A stretch of 64,000 nt of DNA from contig NZ_JAGJEI010000001.1 of assembly GCF_018100985.1 (NCBI RefSeq), positions 310,001 through 374,000 of the forward strand, in the 5' to 3' direction. This DNA comes from Pseudoalteromonas sp. MMG007 (lineage in GTDB: Bacteria; Pseudomonadota; Gammaproteobacteria; Enterobacterales; Alteromonadaceae). Both the position numbers and the translations under genes were made by a program. The notes below the pieces were generated by a model. The model was not told where the DNA came from, searched no databases, and was given only the letters and a program-made list of their open reading frames with translations. The stretch's first letter is position 1, and every line of letters starts with the position of its first letter. Shown here in pieces: positions 18,327 to 28,283 of the stretch.

Positions 18327-18902
18327 TTACAAGTATTCAAACGCTTTAATTACACGCTCTACACCCGATACATTACGGGCAATATTTACAGCCTGGGTAG
18401 ATTCTGCATCAGACACTAGGCCCATTAAAAATACTTCAGCGTTCTCAGTCACTACTTTAATATTATTACTGCTAATATCTTTAGCTGTTAACAGCTGAGC
18501 TTTAACTTTAGATGTAAGCCAAGAGTCATGTGTTTGCGTTGTAATGCCAATGTTTGAACCAATACGAATTTGATTGTGTATTTTACGAATGCCTGAAACG
18601 TTCTCAATGGTGCGCTGAGCTTCGTTTTTTATTTCTTCGTTTGGTACTTGTCCTACAAGTAAAACAATGCCATTGACGCTTACAGCGTCTACATTCGCAA
18701 ATTTTTCGATTCGTTCTACTTCGCTAAGTGCAATGCTGGCTTTTATTTCAATATTATTATCGTCTATTTGCGAGCCTATAGTACGGCGATCATTCGCTGC
18801 AGTTACTGCACTGGCTGTACCTGCAACAACAGCAGCTGCACAACCTTGCAGTAATACGACTGTACCTAAGACAATAAGAGAGCGTTTAAACATAATTTTC
18901 AT
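18327..18902 (-). CDS. dolP: Outer-membrane BON-domain lipoprotein DolP (YraP)
   Basis: DolP is a dual-BON lipoprotein of the outer membrane that supports envelope integrity and interacts with the BAM machinery in E. coli. The 191-residue protein has a lipoprotein signal with lipobox LQGC (Cys about residue 21), then two BON domains (about 45-115 and 120-190), each with a GIV/GLV-type motif (VNGIVLLVGQVPNEE, AEVFLMGLVSDAES). The ATG at 18902 overlaps diaA by 17 bases; an ATG at 18893 is an alternative start. Confidence 0.93.
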   Translation of the reverse strand: MKIMFKRSLIVLGTVVLLQGCAAAVVAGTASAVTAANDRRTIGSQIDDNNIEIKASIALSEVERIEKFANVDAVSVNGIVLLVGQVPNEEIKNEAQRTIENVSGIRKIHNQIRIGSNIGITTQTHDSWLTSKVKAQLLTAKDISSNNIKVVTENAEVFLMGLVSDAESTQAVNIARNVSGVERVIKAFEYL

Positions 18903-19479
18903 CCTGAGGGAAAAGCGTTAAATCAACTAGTTCACTTAAACAGTGTAAGTTTACTAGGTGAGATTCAATAATGCGGCTAGGGCGCTTAGAAGGTGTTCTT
19001 ATTTCTACGTCGTTGGGGCCTAGTAAACCGACAAGTTCACCGCCATCGTCGCCAACCATAACTATGACCTTCATATCTTTAGTCAGTGCGGCTTCAACAG
19101 CAGAAATAACATGTTTTTCGTTGCCGTTAATAGCTAAAGCGAGTAGTAAATCACCTTGCTGAGCAAAAGCACGTACTTGACGTGCAAACGTATCATGATC
19201 GTCTACTTGTGTACTTTGCCCTAAGTTAATGTTCTCTTGCGATAAGGCAATAGCGGGCAGGCAAGGGCGCTCTGTTTCATAATGATTTACTAATACGCCA
19301 GCCATGTGTTGGGCAAGCATGTGGCAATTTGCAGTGCCACAACAAATGAGTTTATTACCGTTGATCAAGCTTTGTGCAATTGTGAATGCAGCTGATTCGA
19401 GTGCGCTAGGTAAAACTTCACCTGCGGCTATTTGTACTTGGATACTTTCCGTAAAAATTTCTTTAATTGTATCTTGCAT
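18886..19479 (-). CDS. diaA: DnaA initiator-associating protein DiaA
   Basis: DiaA is a SIS-domain tetramer that binds DnaA and promotes assembly on oriC in E. coli. The 197-residue protein has one SIS domain with KLICCGTANCHMLAQHMAGV, DLLLALAINGNEKHVISAVE and the C-terminal LFPQDE. The family resembles phosphoheptose isomerase GmhA, but its place between yraN and dolP fixes it as DiaA. Confidence 0.93.
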   Translation of the reverse strand: MQDTIKEIFTESIQVQIAAGEVLPSALESAAFTIAQSLINGNKLICCGTANCHMLAQHMAGVLVNHYETERPCLPAIALSQENINLGQSTQVDDHDTFARQVRAFAQQGDLLLALAINGNEKHVISAVEAALTKDMKVIVMVGDDGGELVGLLGPNDVEIRTPSKRPSRIIESHLVNLHCLSELVDLTLFPQDENYV

Positions 19480-19528
19480 AGAATACCAACAATTTATACC
19501 TAATCTTTATATTCAATTTAAGCCAGCT

Positions 19529-19900
19529 TTAAAATACGTTTTTAAGCCAATTTATATTCGGGGATGACTCACCTGTTATGGCTACATAATCAATTCTTAA
19601 CGCTTGATTAGTTAAATTTTTAGCGGCTAAGTAATGATAAATACTGCGTTTTAATCGTGCCTGTTTTTGAGGGCTTAGAGCGTAATTAGCACCACCACGA
19701 GCATTGTTTTTCCTAAATTTAACTTCAACAAATACTAGCGTATCACCCTCTTTCATAATGACATCTAGTTCACCAAAGGGGCAGTAATAATTCCGCTCAA
19801 TAGGGGTTAACCCCTGGGAAACTAAGTATTTTTGCGCTTGCAGCTCGTAATACTGGCCTTTTTCGCGACTATTTTGCCACAGCTCTTTAAACCACGACAT
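19529..19900 (-). CDS. yraN: UPF0102 family endonuclease-like protein YraN
   Basis: This small protein has a restriction-endonuclease-like fold; no cellular role is established. The 123-residue protein has the family signature: GQYYELQAQKYLVSQGL, then ELDVIMKEGDTLVFVEVKFR with the D...ExK nuclease-like residues. It lies between lpoA and diaA, as in E. coli. Confidence 0.9.
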   Translation of the reverse strand: MSWFKELWQNSREKGQYYELQAQKYLVSQGLTPIERNYYCPFGELDVIMKEGDTLVFVEVKFRKNNARGGANYALSPQKQARLKRSIYHYLAAKNLTNQALRIDYVAITGESSPNINWLKNVF

Positions 19901-19918
19901 GCCGCCCCCTTAATAACG

Positions 19919-21796
19919 TTAATTGATAGTTTGCATCTCACTCGCCGATTGCATAAATAATGGCACAGGGCGCTGCGTTTTTAACTGCACAGTTTTGATA
20001 CGACGGTTAATGTACTGCGCCCAGTCTAGTGTGCGCTCAATATGGCCGCTGGTATTAACAGACAACTTACCGCTTAAGCCGCTATATTGATTACCTGGCA
20101 TAACACTGAGTTGTCTAATATCGTGCAATATTGATACTGCATCGTATGCCATAGCAAATAAGCGTTGGCTTATATCTACTTGCTCAGGCCAAAGTGCATT
20201 ATATTGCTCACGAAGGTTATGCTGCTTGATTTGCGAGTCGAGCATCCACGGTAATTCGGTAAAGTATAGGCCATCTAAGTCGCCTTTATCTGTACGGTCA
20301 ATTTGTTTACTGTGACTTTTTGAGCTGGCGTATAATGGAATTCGCTCTGCAAAAGTACTTACATTCACATCTAGGTAAGGCTTAATTAGGCGCGTTTCTA
20401 TTGCATCGCCTAAAATGTAAATAACGTCTATATCGCTACGAGAGCGAGTTTCGTTTTCTACTTCTTGTCTGAATAATGCTTTAACAGCTGTAATGCGCTG
20501 TTTAGACTTATCAACTTCCAATAGGCTTGTGATTGTATTTGGCATATCTTTTTTGTCATTATAAAAGCCAATTTGCGGCTTTGTCTCGCTATAGCGTTGC
20601 CACTGCAAGTTAAAGTAGTCGACTAAGCGTTGGCCATTTGCATTATTTGGCGCAAGTAGCATTGGTTTTTGATAGCCCTTAGTTAAAAAGTGCTCTAAAG
20701 CTTGCTGCACTTCATGCTCTGGATTTAAAGCAAAGTAATAATGTTGTAGCGAAATTCGTTCACCATCAAATGTATTTAAATGTAAAGTGGGTGTATCTAT
20801 TAGCGTTTTTGCATTAGCCAGCTTGTCTATGTTGGCTTTTAGCAGTGGGCCAACGACAAAGTCTGGCTTTATTTGCTCAAGCTGTGCGGCAATTTCTTGT
20901 GTACTTAAATTTTCATCGATAAAAATCGTTTCATTAATGTTTTGTGTATCAAGTGCAGCTAACGCGCCTGCTTTTAATGCATCGCCTAATCTTTCGTTAG
21001 GGCCTGATTGCGGAAATAAAACCACTAAGCGCTCAATATTAATCGGTGCAAGCTGTGTAAGAGATTCATCTTGCTCTGGCAAAACAGTAAATGCTGGGTG
21101 CCCAACATAGCGCCTTCGCCAATTATTAATTGCCTGATCAAGTTCTACGGTACTGTTAGCATAAACCTGATGATATAAAGCTAAGTTAATCCAGCCTTGT
21201 TGAATAACAGAGCCACGATTAAAGCGCTCAAGCGCATAAGAAGAAAGCTTTGTTAAGTTATCCCACAGATCTTGATTAAGTTGAGGAATTTCGATGTTGT
21301 TTTTTGTTGCCGTTTCAGAGGCTCTAAAAAAGTATGGGGCAGCTCGTTTTGGAAAGTTTTGTGATGTATAAATACTGGCAGTTAAAAACTGATGCCACGC
21401 AAAATGCTCAGGTTGTGTAAGTTGCCCATCTAACGATTGCAAAATAACGAGTGCTTTATCATTTTTGTTTTGTTGTTTTTGTGCAAAAGCAATATAAAGG
21501 CGATTTTGAATTTGATCAACGCTTGCTGTTAATTCAAGGTCACTACCAATTTGCTCTAATAAAGGCCAATTTTGTTCACTAATGGCCGCATCACGGGCAC
21601 TGTAAAGTAATTGTATTTTATCGGCACCTTGGCGGTTTTGTGCTAATTGATAGATAGATTGCGCACTGGTTGCTTGATTTTGCAGTGCATTAGCGCGGTT
21701 ACTTACGTTATCGCTGTTTTTAGTTGGTTTTTCGGTTGTGCTACACGCCGATAACCCTGACAATATAATTAATAGACTAACTAGTTTAAGTCGCAC
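19919..21796 (-). CDS. lpoA: Penicillin-binding protein activator LpoA
   Basis: LpoA is an outer-membrane lipoprotein that reaches through the periplasm to activate PBP1A. The 625-residue protein has a lipoprotein signal (LSACS lipobox, Cys about residue 18), an N-terminal TPR-like helical domain (about 40-240), and a C-terminal domain with a periplasmic-binding-protein fold (about 250-600; LVVLFPQSGPNERLGDALKAG). It starts with GTG, with GGGA 8 bases upstream. It is divergent from rsmI, as in E. coli. Confidence 0.93.
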   Translation of the reverse strand: MRLKLVSLLIILSGLSACSTTEKPTKNSDNVSNRANALQNQATSAQSIYQLAQNRQGADKIQLLYSARDAAISEQNWPLLEQIGSDLELTASVDQIQNRLYIAFAQKQQNKNDKALVILQSLDGQLTQPEHFAWHQFLTASIYTSQNFPKRAAPYFFRASETATKNNIEIPQLNQDLWDNLTKLSSYALERFNRGSVIQQGWINLALYHQVYANSTVELDQAINNWRRRYVGHPAFTVLPEQDESLTQLAPINIERLVVLFPQSGPNERLGDALKAGALAALDTQNINETIFIDENLSTQEIAAQLEQIKPDFVVGPLLKANIDKLANAKTLIDTPTLHLNTFDGERISLQHYYFALNPEHEVQQALEHFLTKGYQKPMLLAPNNANGQRLVDYFNLQWQRYSETKPQIGFYNDKKDMPNTITSLLEVDKSKQRITAVKALFRQEVENETRSRSDIDVIYILGDAIETRLIKPYLDVNVSTFAERIPLYASSKSHSKQIDRTDKGDLDGLYFTELPWMLDSQIKQHNLREQYNALWPEQVDISQRLFAMAYDAVSILHDIRQLSVMPGNQYSGLSGKLSVNTSGHIERTLDWAQYINRRIKTVQLKTQRPVPLFMQSASEMQTIN

Positions 21797-21858
21797 AAAT
21801 GATTTCCCAATACGTTAACGCGATTTGCTTATATTACTGACTGACGCAGGAGACCTCA

Positions 21859-22716
21859 ATGTTAAATGAGGAGAATTCACAGAAAATTGGCACTCTTTAC
21901 ATTGTTGCCACCCCAATTGGCAATTATGACGACTTAAGTCACCGTGCCATCGCGACATTATCGCAGGTTGACTTAATAGCTGCTGAAGACACTCGCCATA
22001 CCGGCAAGCTACTTAGCCACTTTGGAATTAAGGCAAAAACGTTCGCATTACACGACCACAACGAAAAGCAAAAAGCACAGCAAATTATTGATCAACTTAA
22101 TCAAGGTTTAAATATTGCGTTAGTATCCGACGCCGGTACACCGCTTATTAGCGATCCAGGTTATGCGGTTGTAAATTTATGTCGCGAACAAGGGGCTCAT
22201 GTAACACCTGTTCCCGGTGCATGTGCTGCAATTACTGCGGTATGTTGCTCTGGCTTACCCACTGATCGCTTTCAATTTATTGGGTTTACACCTGCTAAAA
22301 GTAAAGCAAGGCAAGACTTTTTCATTGAGGCAGTTAATTCGGGCATAACCAGCATAATGTACGAAAGTACGCACCGTATTATGGCAAGCCTTGATGATTT
22401 GGCGCAAGCACTTGGTGATGAGCAGCAAGTGGTGTTTGCTAAAGAGCTTACCAAAACCTTTGAAACCTTTTTTAATGGTAGCGTAAGCGAGTTAAAGCAG
22501 TTTTTAACAAATGATCCCACTAAGCAACGCGGCGAAATTGTATTAATGTTGCCGGGCAAACCAAAGTTAGTAGACGATATACCGCCTGAAGCGCGCAAAA
22601 TGCTGGCACTGCTTGAGAGCGAAATGCCAATGAAAAAAGCCTGTGGTGTAGTGGCTGAGTACTTTGGAATGAAAAAAAATGCACTATACAAAACAATTAT
22701 TGAAGAAAAAGAGTAA
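21859..22716 (+). CDS. rsmI: 16S rRNA (cytidine1402-2'-O)-methyltransferase RsmI
   Basis: RsmI 2'-O-methylates C1402 in the 16S rRNA decoding centre. The 285-residue protein shows the tetrapyrrole-methylase-type fold: GTLYIVATPIGNYDDLSHRA, AAEDTRHTGKLLSHFGI, SDAGTPLISDPGY and PGACAAITA. A good AGGAG lies 7 bases before the ATG. RNase P RNA follows directly. Confidence 0.96.
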   Translation: MLNEENSQKIGTLYIVATPIGNYDDLSHRAIATLSQVDLIAAEDTRHTGKLLSHFGIKAKTFALHDHNEKQKAQQIIDQLNQGLNIALVSDAGTPLISDPGYAVVNLCREQGAHVTPVPGACAAITAVCCSGLPTDRFQFIGFTPAKSKARQDFFIEAVNSGITSIMYESTHRIMASLDDLAQALGDEQQVVFAKELTKTFETFFNGSVSELKQFLTNDPTKQRGEIVLMLPGKPKLVDDIPPEARKMLALLESEMPMKKACGVVAEYFGMKKNALYKTIIEEKE

Positions 22717-22745
22717 ATATTACTGCGTTCGGTGTTTGCGTCATG

Positions 22746-22751
22746 TATACT
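22746..22751 (+). promoter_or_regulatory. rnpB promoter -10 box
   Basis: TATACT lies 7 bases upstream of the predicted 5' end of RNase P RNA. A GC-rich discriminator (GCGCGCC) is typical of strong, growth-regulated stable-RNA promoters. The -35 is poor. Confidence 0.65.
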
Positions 22752-22758
22752 GCGCGCC

Positions 22759-23134
<376 letters not shown>

Positions 23135-23141
23135 ATTCAAT

Positions 23142-23173
23142 AAAAAGCCCGCAGTTAACGCTGCGGGTTTTTT
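23142..23173 (+). terminator. rnpB terminator
   Basis: CCCGCAG (23148-23154) pairs with CTGCGGG (23160-23166). Flanking A and T runs make it a strong intrinsic terminator. Confidence 0.92.
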
Positions 23174-23692
23174 TGTGTTTAAATTTTAGGGGGAAGTTAT
23201 TAGTTTTTAAGTACCGGCTTATTGTACTCGGTAGAATTTCAATAAAGAGTAATAATCGGGCTGTAAATTATGAATGTATGAAGTCAAGATTTGACCCCGT
23301 CGGTCACCTTTTCAAAATTTAAAAGCGTGCTAAATAAACTCAGTGCGTTACTTGCACATAGGTAACTTAATGAGGCATATTAAACTCCCCGAATACCTTA
23401 TACTACGAAAAGAGCGTTACTATTTTTCGTTATGTTTTCCGTCGTAAATTTATCTGCTCCGATATACGCATTTCACTTAAAAGCAAACTATGAAAAGTCT
23501 TGTTTTGTTCTCATTTTTCTTTAAATTTTATAGCTAAATTCTGCTTTTTAACGTCTCACTTTTGCATTTACTTTACATGAATGAGAACTCTTTATTTGGT
23601 TACCTATGTTAATTATATATTTCTTGTCGACAAAAAAGGTAATATAATAAAAATAGTTATCATTTATAATTATTAATGTGGAGTTTAGTTTT
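23174..23692 (+). other. Non-coding spacer before the TonB receptor gene
   Basis: This stretch of about 520 bases has no supportable gene. It contains a small palindrome GTCAAGATTTGAC (23283-23295) followed by CCCGTCGGTCACC, and becomes very AT-rich after 23500. The promoter of the receptor gene must lie here. I looked for a Fur box near 23652 and found only a weak match. Confidence 0.5.
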
Positions 23693-26014
23693 ATGGGTTT
23701 TTATCCATCGAAATCGTTATTAGCGTGTGCTATTTCGTTCGCTTTTTCAGGTTTGGCATTTAGTAGCATGGTGCATGCTGATGACATTAAAAAAATAGAA
23801 AAAATAATGGTGAAAGGTCAAAAAATAGACCGTACTTTACAAGATACGCCAGCAAGTGTGGCGGTTTTAACGAGCCAAACTATTGAAAATGAAAACTTAA
23901 ACGACTTTTTTGATGTATTAGCACGTACGCCTAATACTTCTGGCACTGATGGTTCGGGTTTTAATATTCGTGGTATTGATGCTTTTGGCGTTACTGATGG
24001 CGGCTCTGGTGGTCTTGCTAGTGTTTATGTTGATGGTGCGCCTATACCGTTTCGTATGATGCAACAAGGTGCATTTTCAACGTGGGATATTGGTCAGGTT
24101 GAAATTTTACGTGGCCCGCAATCTACATTACAAGGGCGTAACTCACTGGCCGGTGCCGTGGTAATGAAAACCCGTGATGCAGTGCAAGAATATGATTTTA
24201 AAGCGCGTGTTGGTATGGGGGAATACGGTAGAAAGGAAGCGGCAGTTGCCTTTGGTGGTGAGTTAATCGAGGATGAGCTTGCATTTCGTGTGAGCGCTGA
24301 AAAGCGTGACTTTGATGGCTACAATACCAATGTTGGTACGGGTAAAGAGTCAGACCATGATAATAATGAATTTTATCGCGCTAAGCTTCGTTACACACCT
24401 TCTGCATTGCCTGAATTTGAAGCACAATTGAGCTTTATGCACAGTGAAAACGACAAAGGCGTTCCTTGGGTCGCGCAGCAAAGTGGTGATGCGGCGTTTC
24501 CTATTAATAACATTTACGATGACCGCTACGTATATTTAGACTCGCCAACATTTGAAACAACAGATACTGATTTATATATTTTAAATCTTAATTACGATAT
24601 CTCAGATGAGTGGTCTTTCTCTTCAATTACGACTTACTCAGATGCTCAATACAGTTATGAATGGGACGGAGATGCAAGCTTACTTCTACCGCAATCGGTA
24701 TTAACTGATACACGTACAGATGAAACGACGACTCAAGAGCTTCGCTTTACTTATGAAGGCGATAAGTTAACAGGTTTAATAGGTGCTTATTACTCTGATT
24801 TAGATGTGTTTGATAGCAGTACGGGTGAACGAGGTATTACATTTGAACAGCTTGGTGTGCGTACGTTATTAACTGCGCCTGCTGAGTTTGGTGGTTTGGG
24901 GCTACCGAGTGCGTTGGCTGATCAGGTACTGCAATTTTATGTAGGTGCTGATCCCGTTTTTATTGGCCAGTCTTCTGACTTTACACAAAAAGTAAAAACA
25001 AAAGCATTATTTGCTGATTTTACGTATGAAATAAACGATGCGTGGGATGTTTTTGCTGGTGTCCGTTACGATAAGGAAGAGCAATCAAACGGGACGATTG
25101 CTGACGTTTATATTACCGATGAAACCAAAAATGCTTTACCTAATCCAAGTGATTTTGCTACAAATCCTGTACTAGCGCAGTTAATTACAGGTATTAATCA
25201 ACAGTTGTACGCTATGGCTGATGGTGCTTCAGGCGATGAACCCGTTGAGGATGCGTCTTTTTCTGCTTGGTTGCCAAAGTTGGGTGTAACGTACCGTTTT
25301 AACGATGATGTGTCGAGTAGCTTTACTGTTCAAAAAGGGTATCGCTCAGGTGGCGTAGGTACCAATGTTGCCCAAGCAACTGCGTTTACGTTTGACCCTG
25401 AATATACATGGAACTATGAGTTAGCATTACGCTCTGTTTGGCTTGATGATTCATTAGTTGTAAATACAAATATATTTTATCTAGATTGGACCGATCAGCA
25501 GGTATCCGTTTATTTATCAGGGAATCAGTATGACCGTGAAACGCGCAATGTTGGTGAGTCGCATGTTCAAGGGTTTGAAACTGAAATTAGTTATGATTTA
25601 TCACCAACAATAAATGTGTACGGTGGTATTGGTTATTCAAAAACAGAGTTTGATGAGTTTAGCGCCAGTTTTAATGGTGAGGAGCAAGACTATAGCGGCC
25701 TTTCGTTTGCAGGCGCGCCAGAATGGACCGCTTTGTTTGGTTTTGATTATGCAAATGACGCTGGGTTTATAGCAAATATAAATGCTAGTTACACTGGCAG
25801 CTCGCAGCGTCTTGCTACGAGTAATGACCCTCGAAATGACGCGTACTGGTTAGTTAATACACGTGTTGGTTACGAGTGGGGTAATTATGGTGTATACGCG
25901 TTAGTAGATAATGTATTAGATGCTGAGTATATCGCGTTAGCCCCGGCTGGTTTTGGTAATCAAACACTTGGTGATCCACGTACTGCAAGCGTTCGCTTTG
26001 AAGCTAAGTTTTAA
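23693..26014 (+). CDS. TonB-dependent outer-membrane receptor
   Basis: This is a TonB-dependent receptor, probably for an iron chelate. The 773-residue protein has a signal peptide (cleavage after VHA, about residue 30), a TonB-box-like EKIMVKG, a plug domain (about 45-160; VEILRGPQSTLQGRNSLAGAVVMKT) and a 22-strand-type barrel. It ends in VRFEAKF with the terminal aromatic residue needed for BAM insertion. I start at ATG 23693, since GGAG at 23680-23683 is well spaced, rather than at the GTG at 23678. The substrate is not readable; the PepSY neighbour suggests ferric siderophore or similar. Confidence 0.9.
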   Translation: MGFYPSKSLLACAISFAFSGLAFSSMVHADDIKKIEKIMVKGQKIDRTLQDTPASVAVLTSQTIENENLNDFFDVLARTPNTSGTDGSGFNIRGIDAFGVTDGGSGGLASVYVDGAPIPFRMMQQGAFSTWDIGQVEILRGPQSTLQGRNSLAGAVVMKTRDAVQEYDFKARVGMGEYGRKEAAVAFGGELIEDELAFRVSAEKRDFDGYNTNVGTGKESDHDNNEFYRAKLRYTPSALPEFEAQLSFMHSENDKGVPWVAQQSGDAAFPINNIYDDRYVYLDSPTFETTDTDLYILNLNYDISDEWSFSSITTYSDAQYSYEWDGDASLLLPQSVLTDTRTDETTTQELRFTYEGDKLTGLIGAYYSDLDVFDSSTGERGITFEQLGVRTLLTAPAEFGGLGLPSALADQVLQFYVGADPVFIGQSSDFTQKVKTKALFADFTYEINDAWDVFAGVRYDKEEQSNGTIADVYITDETKNALPNPSDFATNPVLAQLITGINQQLYAMADGASGDEPVEDASFSAWLPKLGVTYRFNDDVSSSFTVQKGYRSGGVGTNVAQATAFTFDPEYTWNYELALRSVWLDDSLVVNTNIFYLDWTDQQVSVYLSGNQYDRETRNVGESHVQGFETEISYDLSPTINVYGGIGYSKTEFDEFSASFNGEEQDYSGLSFAGAPEWTALFGFDYANDAGFIANINASYTGSSQRLATSNDPRNDAYWLVNTRVGYEWGNYGVYALVDNVLDAEYIALAPAGFGNQTLGDPRTASVRFEAKF

Positions 26015-26059
26015 TATGAAAAAATGGCTGCTCATTAAGTAGTCATTTTAGGAGTTGTA

Positions 26060-26347
26060 ATGAATATAAAACGCACTTTCTCAGCCACTAAGCGGCGCCA
26101 TTTAACGGCTTGTGTGCTGGCGTTAATAACCGCAGTGGTTATGATCCCCGGTATGACTACTTATTTGCCATTTGCGATGGAGCAGCAAATATTAATACCC
26201 ATTATGTTATTTCCGCTTATTTGGGCGGGGTTATTTATATATGCCTACATGGCTGAAAAAGCATGGGTACCCTTTGTGCTTATGCTGGCAATTATTGCAA
26301 GCCATGCGGGTTTAAGCTTTTTTGCATTATCAGGAGCGCAGGGATGA
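26060..26347 (+). CDS. Small membrane protein of iron-type cluster (DUF3649-like)
   Basis: This 95-residue protein is very hydrophobic, with about three membrane segments (about residues 13-33, 42-65, 71-92) and a basic N-terminus (KRTFSATKRRH). Small membrane proteins of this kind, often annotated DUF3649 or 'iron uptake protein', lie between TonB receptors and PepSY proteins in gammaproteobacteria. The family assignment is from size and context, not from a clear motif. It overlaps the next gene by 4 bases (ATGA). Confidence 0.65.
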   Translation: MNIKRTFSATKRRHLTACVLALITAVVMIPGMTTYLPFAMEQQILIPIMLFPLIWAGLFIYAYMAEKAWVPFVLMLAIIASHAGLSFFALSGAQG

Positions 26348-27954
26348 AGTCTATTTCGTTAAAAAAGCTATTTTTACTGCATAGCTGGGTAGGGATTGTT
26401 ACCGGGATTTTGCTTTTTATTGTATGTTTTAGTGGTGCAATTGCTGTGCTTAGCCGCCCGGAGTTAAAAATTTGGGCGAACCCTGAGCTACATCAGTTAA
26501 GTGCACTGCCTAGTGAAAAAGTAACAGCGCTTATTAATCAGTATCATCAGCAAGTACCGCCTTCGTTTGGTAAAAATATACATGTGTATTTACCCTCAGG
26601 GCATAACACGCATTTATTGACTATTTTATTTGAATCACATGAAGGTGATGAAAACTATGATGAGGAGGCTGCGTATGTTTATCAGTTTGACCCGCGTAAT
26701 TTTAAGCTAGTTAACCAATATTATGGGGCCGCTGATTATTTTTATGAGAATCGTAAAACGGATGCGCCATCGTTTATTGGGCATTTTCATGCTGATTTAC
26801 ACTTAGGCCGGCCTATTGGCTTGATTTTAACAGGATTTTTAGGTCTTACATTACTGGTATCTACTATTACTGGGCTTTTTATACATCGCCAATTAATAAA
26901 AGAACTATTTACGTTTAGACGCAATAAAGACTTGGATGTTGTGGTTAATGATGCCCATAAAATTATGGGTATTTGGGGTAGTTTGTTTCATGGTGTTATA
27001 GGTTTTACGGGCGCATTTTTGGGTCTTGCGACAGTTATACTATTGCCTGCTGCTGCGTTTGTAAGTTTTGGTGGCGACCAAGATAAATTGGTTCAAAAAT
27101 TTACAGCTATGCCCGAGCCGGTTATTTCTGAGCAATACCAAATGACTGATATTAATTCTATTTTAGTAGACGCTAAAACGCGTTACCCTAAAGCAAAGGT
27201 GGTTGATTTAACTATCATGGCGCACAATGACCAAAACGCAGAGGTGTATTTACGTTTAATTGGTGGCGATGCGGTGGCCTCTCAGCTTTTGCAATATCAT
27301 GGCTCGGGTGAGTTTAGCAAAACAATGAGCAGTTTTGGTGATATTCCTGGCCCTGCGATTAAAGTGCTATCACTTTTGTTCCCTTTACACTTTGGCAATT
27401 TTGCTGGTGTATTCGTGAAAATAATTTGGTCTCTACTTGGATTAACAACAGCATTACTACCTTTGTCGGGCATGATGATGTGGTTAGCTAAGCGCAGCCG
27501 TGGCAGTAATCCCACTTTATCACAAAGCGCTTATCAAGCGTGGAATCGGGTTATTATTGGAAGTTGTGGCGGGTTAGTGCTTGCAACCGCTATTTTGTTC
27601 CCGGCTCAAGTGTTATTAAATCATTTTGTTGCGGCGCAATTTCATAATGCCTACTTTGGGCCTCTATTCTTTTATTCGTGGTTAGCTTGGTGTTTACTCG
27701 CTATTTTTCCACTAAATTATCATCGCTACTTACAGATGACTTTAGTTATAACCGGTCTAGCGTGTATTACGGTTTTACCTTTAAACCTTTTGTTGTCAGA
27801 AAGTCATGCATTTATGGCTGATAACTTATTAGTGACGGTGGTTGATATTAGCTTTTTAATTCTTGGAGCAGGAATTATATATCTCAGTCAACGTGTTGTG
27901 GCAAATCGCTTTGAGTTAAAACAACAAACAGTACTTAAACAGGAGCCTGTATGA
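26344..27954 (+). CDS. PepSY-associated transmembrane protein, putative iron reductase/uptake
   Basis: This 536-residue inner-membrane protein belongs to the PepSY_TM family found beside siderophore receptors. It opens with LHSWVGIVTGILLFIVCFSGAIAV, the typical first helix with its conserved His. A periplasmic region carrying FIGHFHADLHLG follows, then further helices including HKIMGIWGSLFHGVIGFTGA. The repeated membrane histidines could bind heme and support reduction of ferric chelates; that is inference from related proteins. The ATG at 26344 overlaps the preceding stop; the longer frame from 26263 lies inside the upstream gene. Confidence 0.8.
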   Translation: MKSISLKKLFLLHSWVGIVTGILLFIVCFSGAIAVLSRPELKIWANPELHQLSALPSEKVTALINQYHQQVPPSFGKNIHVYLPSGHNTHLLTILFESHEGDENYDEEAAYVYQFDPRNFKLVNQYYGAADYFYENRKTDAPSFIGHFHADLHLGRPIGLILTGFLGLTLLVSTITGLFIHRQLIKELFTFRRNKDLDVVVNDAHKIMGIWGSLFHGVIGFTGAFLGLATVILLPAAAFVSFGGDQDKLVQKFTAMPEPVISEQYQMTDINSILVDAKTRYPKAKVVDLTIMAHNDQNAEVYLRLIGGDAVASQLLQYHGSGEFSKTMSSFGDIPGPAIKVLSLLFPLHFGNFAGVFVKIIWSLLGLTTALLPLSGMMMWLAKRSRGSNPTLSQSAYQAWNRVIIGSCGGLVLATAILFPAQVLLNHFVAAQFHNAYFGPLFFYSWLAWCLLAIFPLNYHRYLQMTLVITGLACITVLPLNLLLSESHAFMADNLLVTVVDISFLILGAGIIYLSQRVVANRFELKQQTVLKQEPV

Positions 27955-28184
27955 CTACATTTTACTTAGCTGTTGCATGTATTTTATTGTTAATTAGTAG
28001 CCTGTTACTAAGAAAGGCCAACACTGTAAGTCGCTTTTTAAGCCTATGTGTATTTATCATCGCGGTGATGTGTTTTATTGCAGTGTATGGTGCGATAGGG
28101 GGCGTATTCATTGGCGTTGCTGCTGCACTATTAATGGGTTTAGTAACGGCTTTTGCATTAGGCAAGTCTGTTAGTAGTAATTAA
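27951..28184 (+). CDS. Small membrane protein (DUF3325-like)
   Basis: This 77-residue protein has about three hydrophobic segments (residues 2-19, 28-48, 50-70) and overlaps the PepSY gene by 4 bases (ATGA), so it is the last gene of the cluster. DUF3325 proteins commonly occupy this slot, but the sequence is too short and hydrophobic to be certain. No function can be read from it. Confidence 0.6.
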   Translation: MTTFYLAVACILLLISSLLLRKANTVSRFLSLCVFIIAVMCFIAVYGAIGGVFIGVAAALLMGLVTAFALGKSVSSN

Positions 28185-28195
28185 AATTAGATAAA

Positions 28196-28272
28196 GCCAA
28201 TTCGTAATATATATAATGTGGAAGCTAAATCGTTATTTTCCTCAATTAAAGGGCATGACGATACGAATTGGC
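28196..28272. repeat. 11-bp inverted repeat flanking a 55-base spacer
   Basis: GCCAATTCGTA (28196-28206) recurs inverted as TACGAATTGGC (28262-28272). It lies directly after the PepSY cluster. It may be a long hairpin or a small terminal-repeat element; no duplication of flanking bases is evident. Confidence 0.55.
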
Positions 28273-28283
28273 CTAACCGAAAC

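Noticed and set aside
23646..23675. Fur-box candidate upstream of the TonB receptor
   Set aside because: The best alignment to the 19-bp consensus gave only about 10 matches in an AT-rich stretch, which is not better than expected there.
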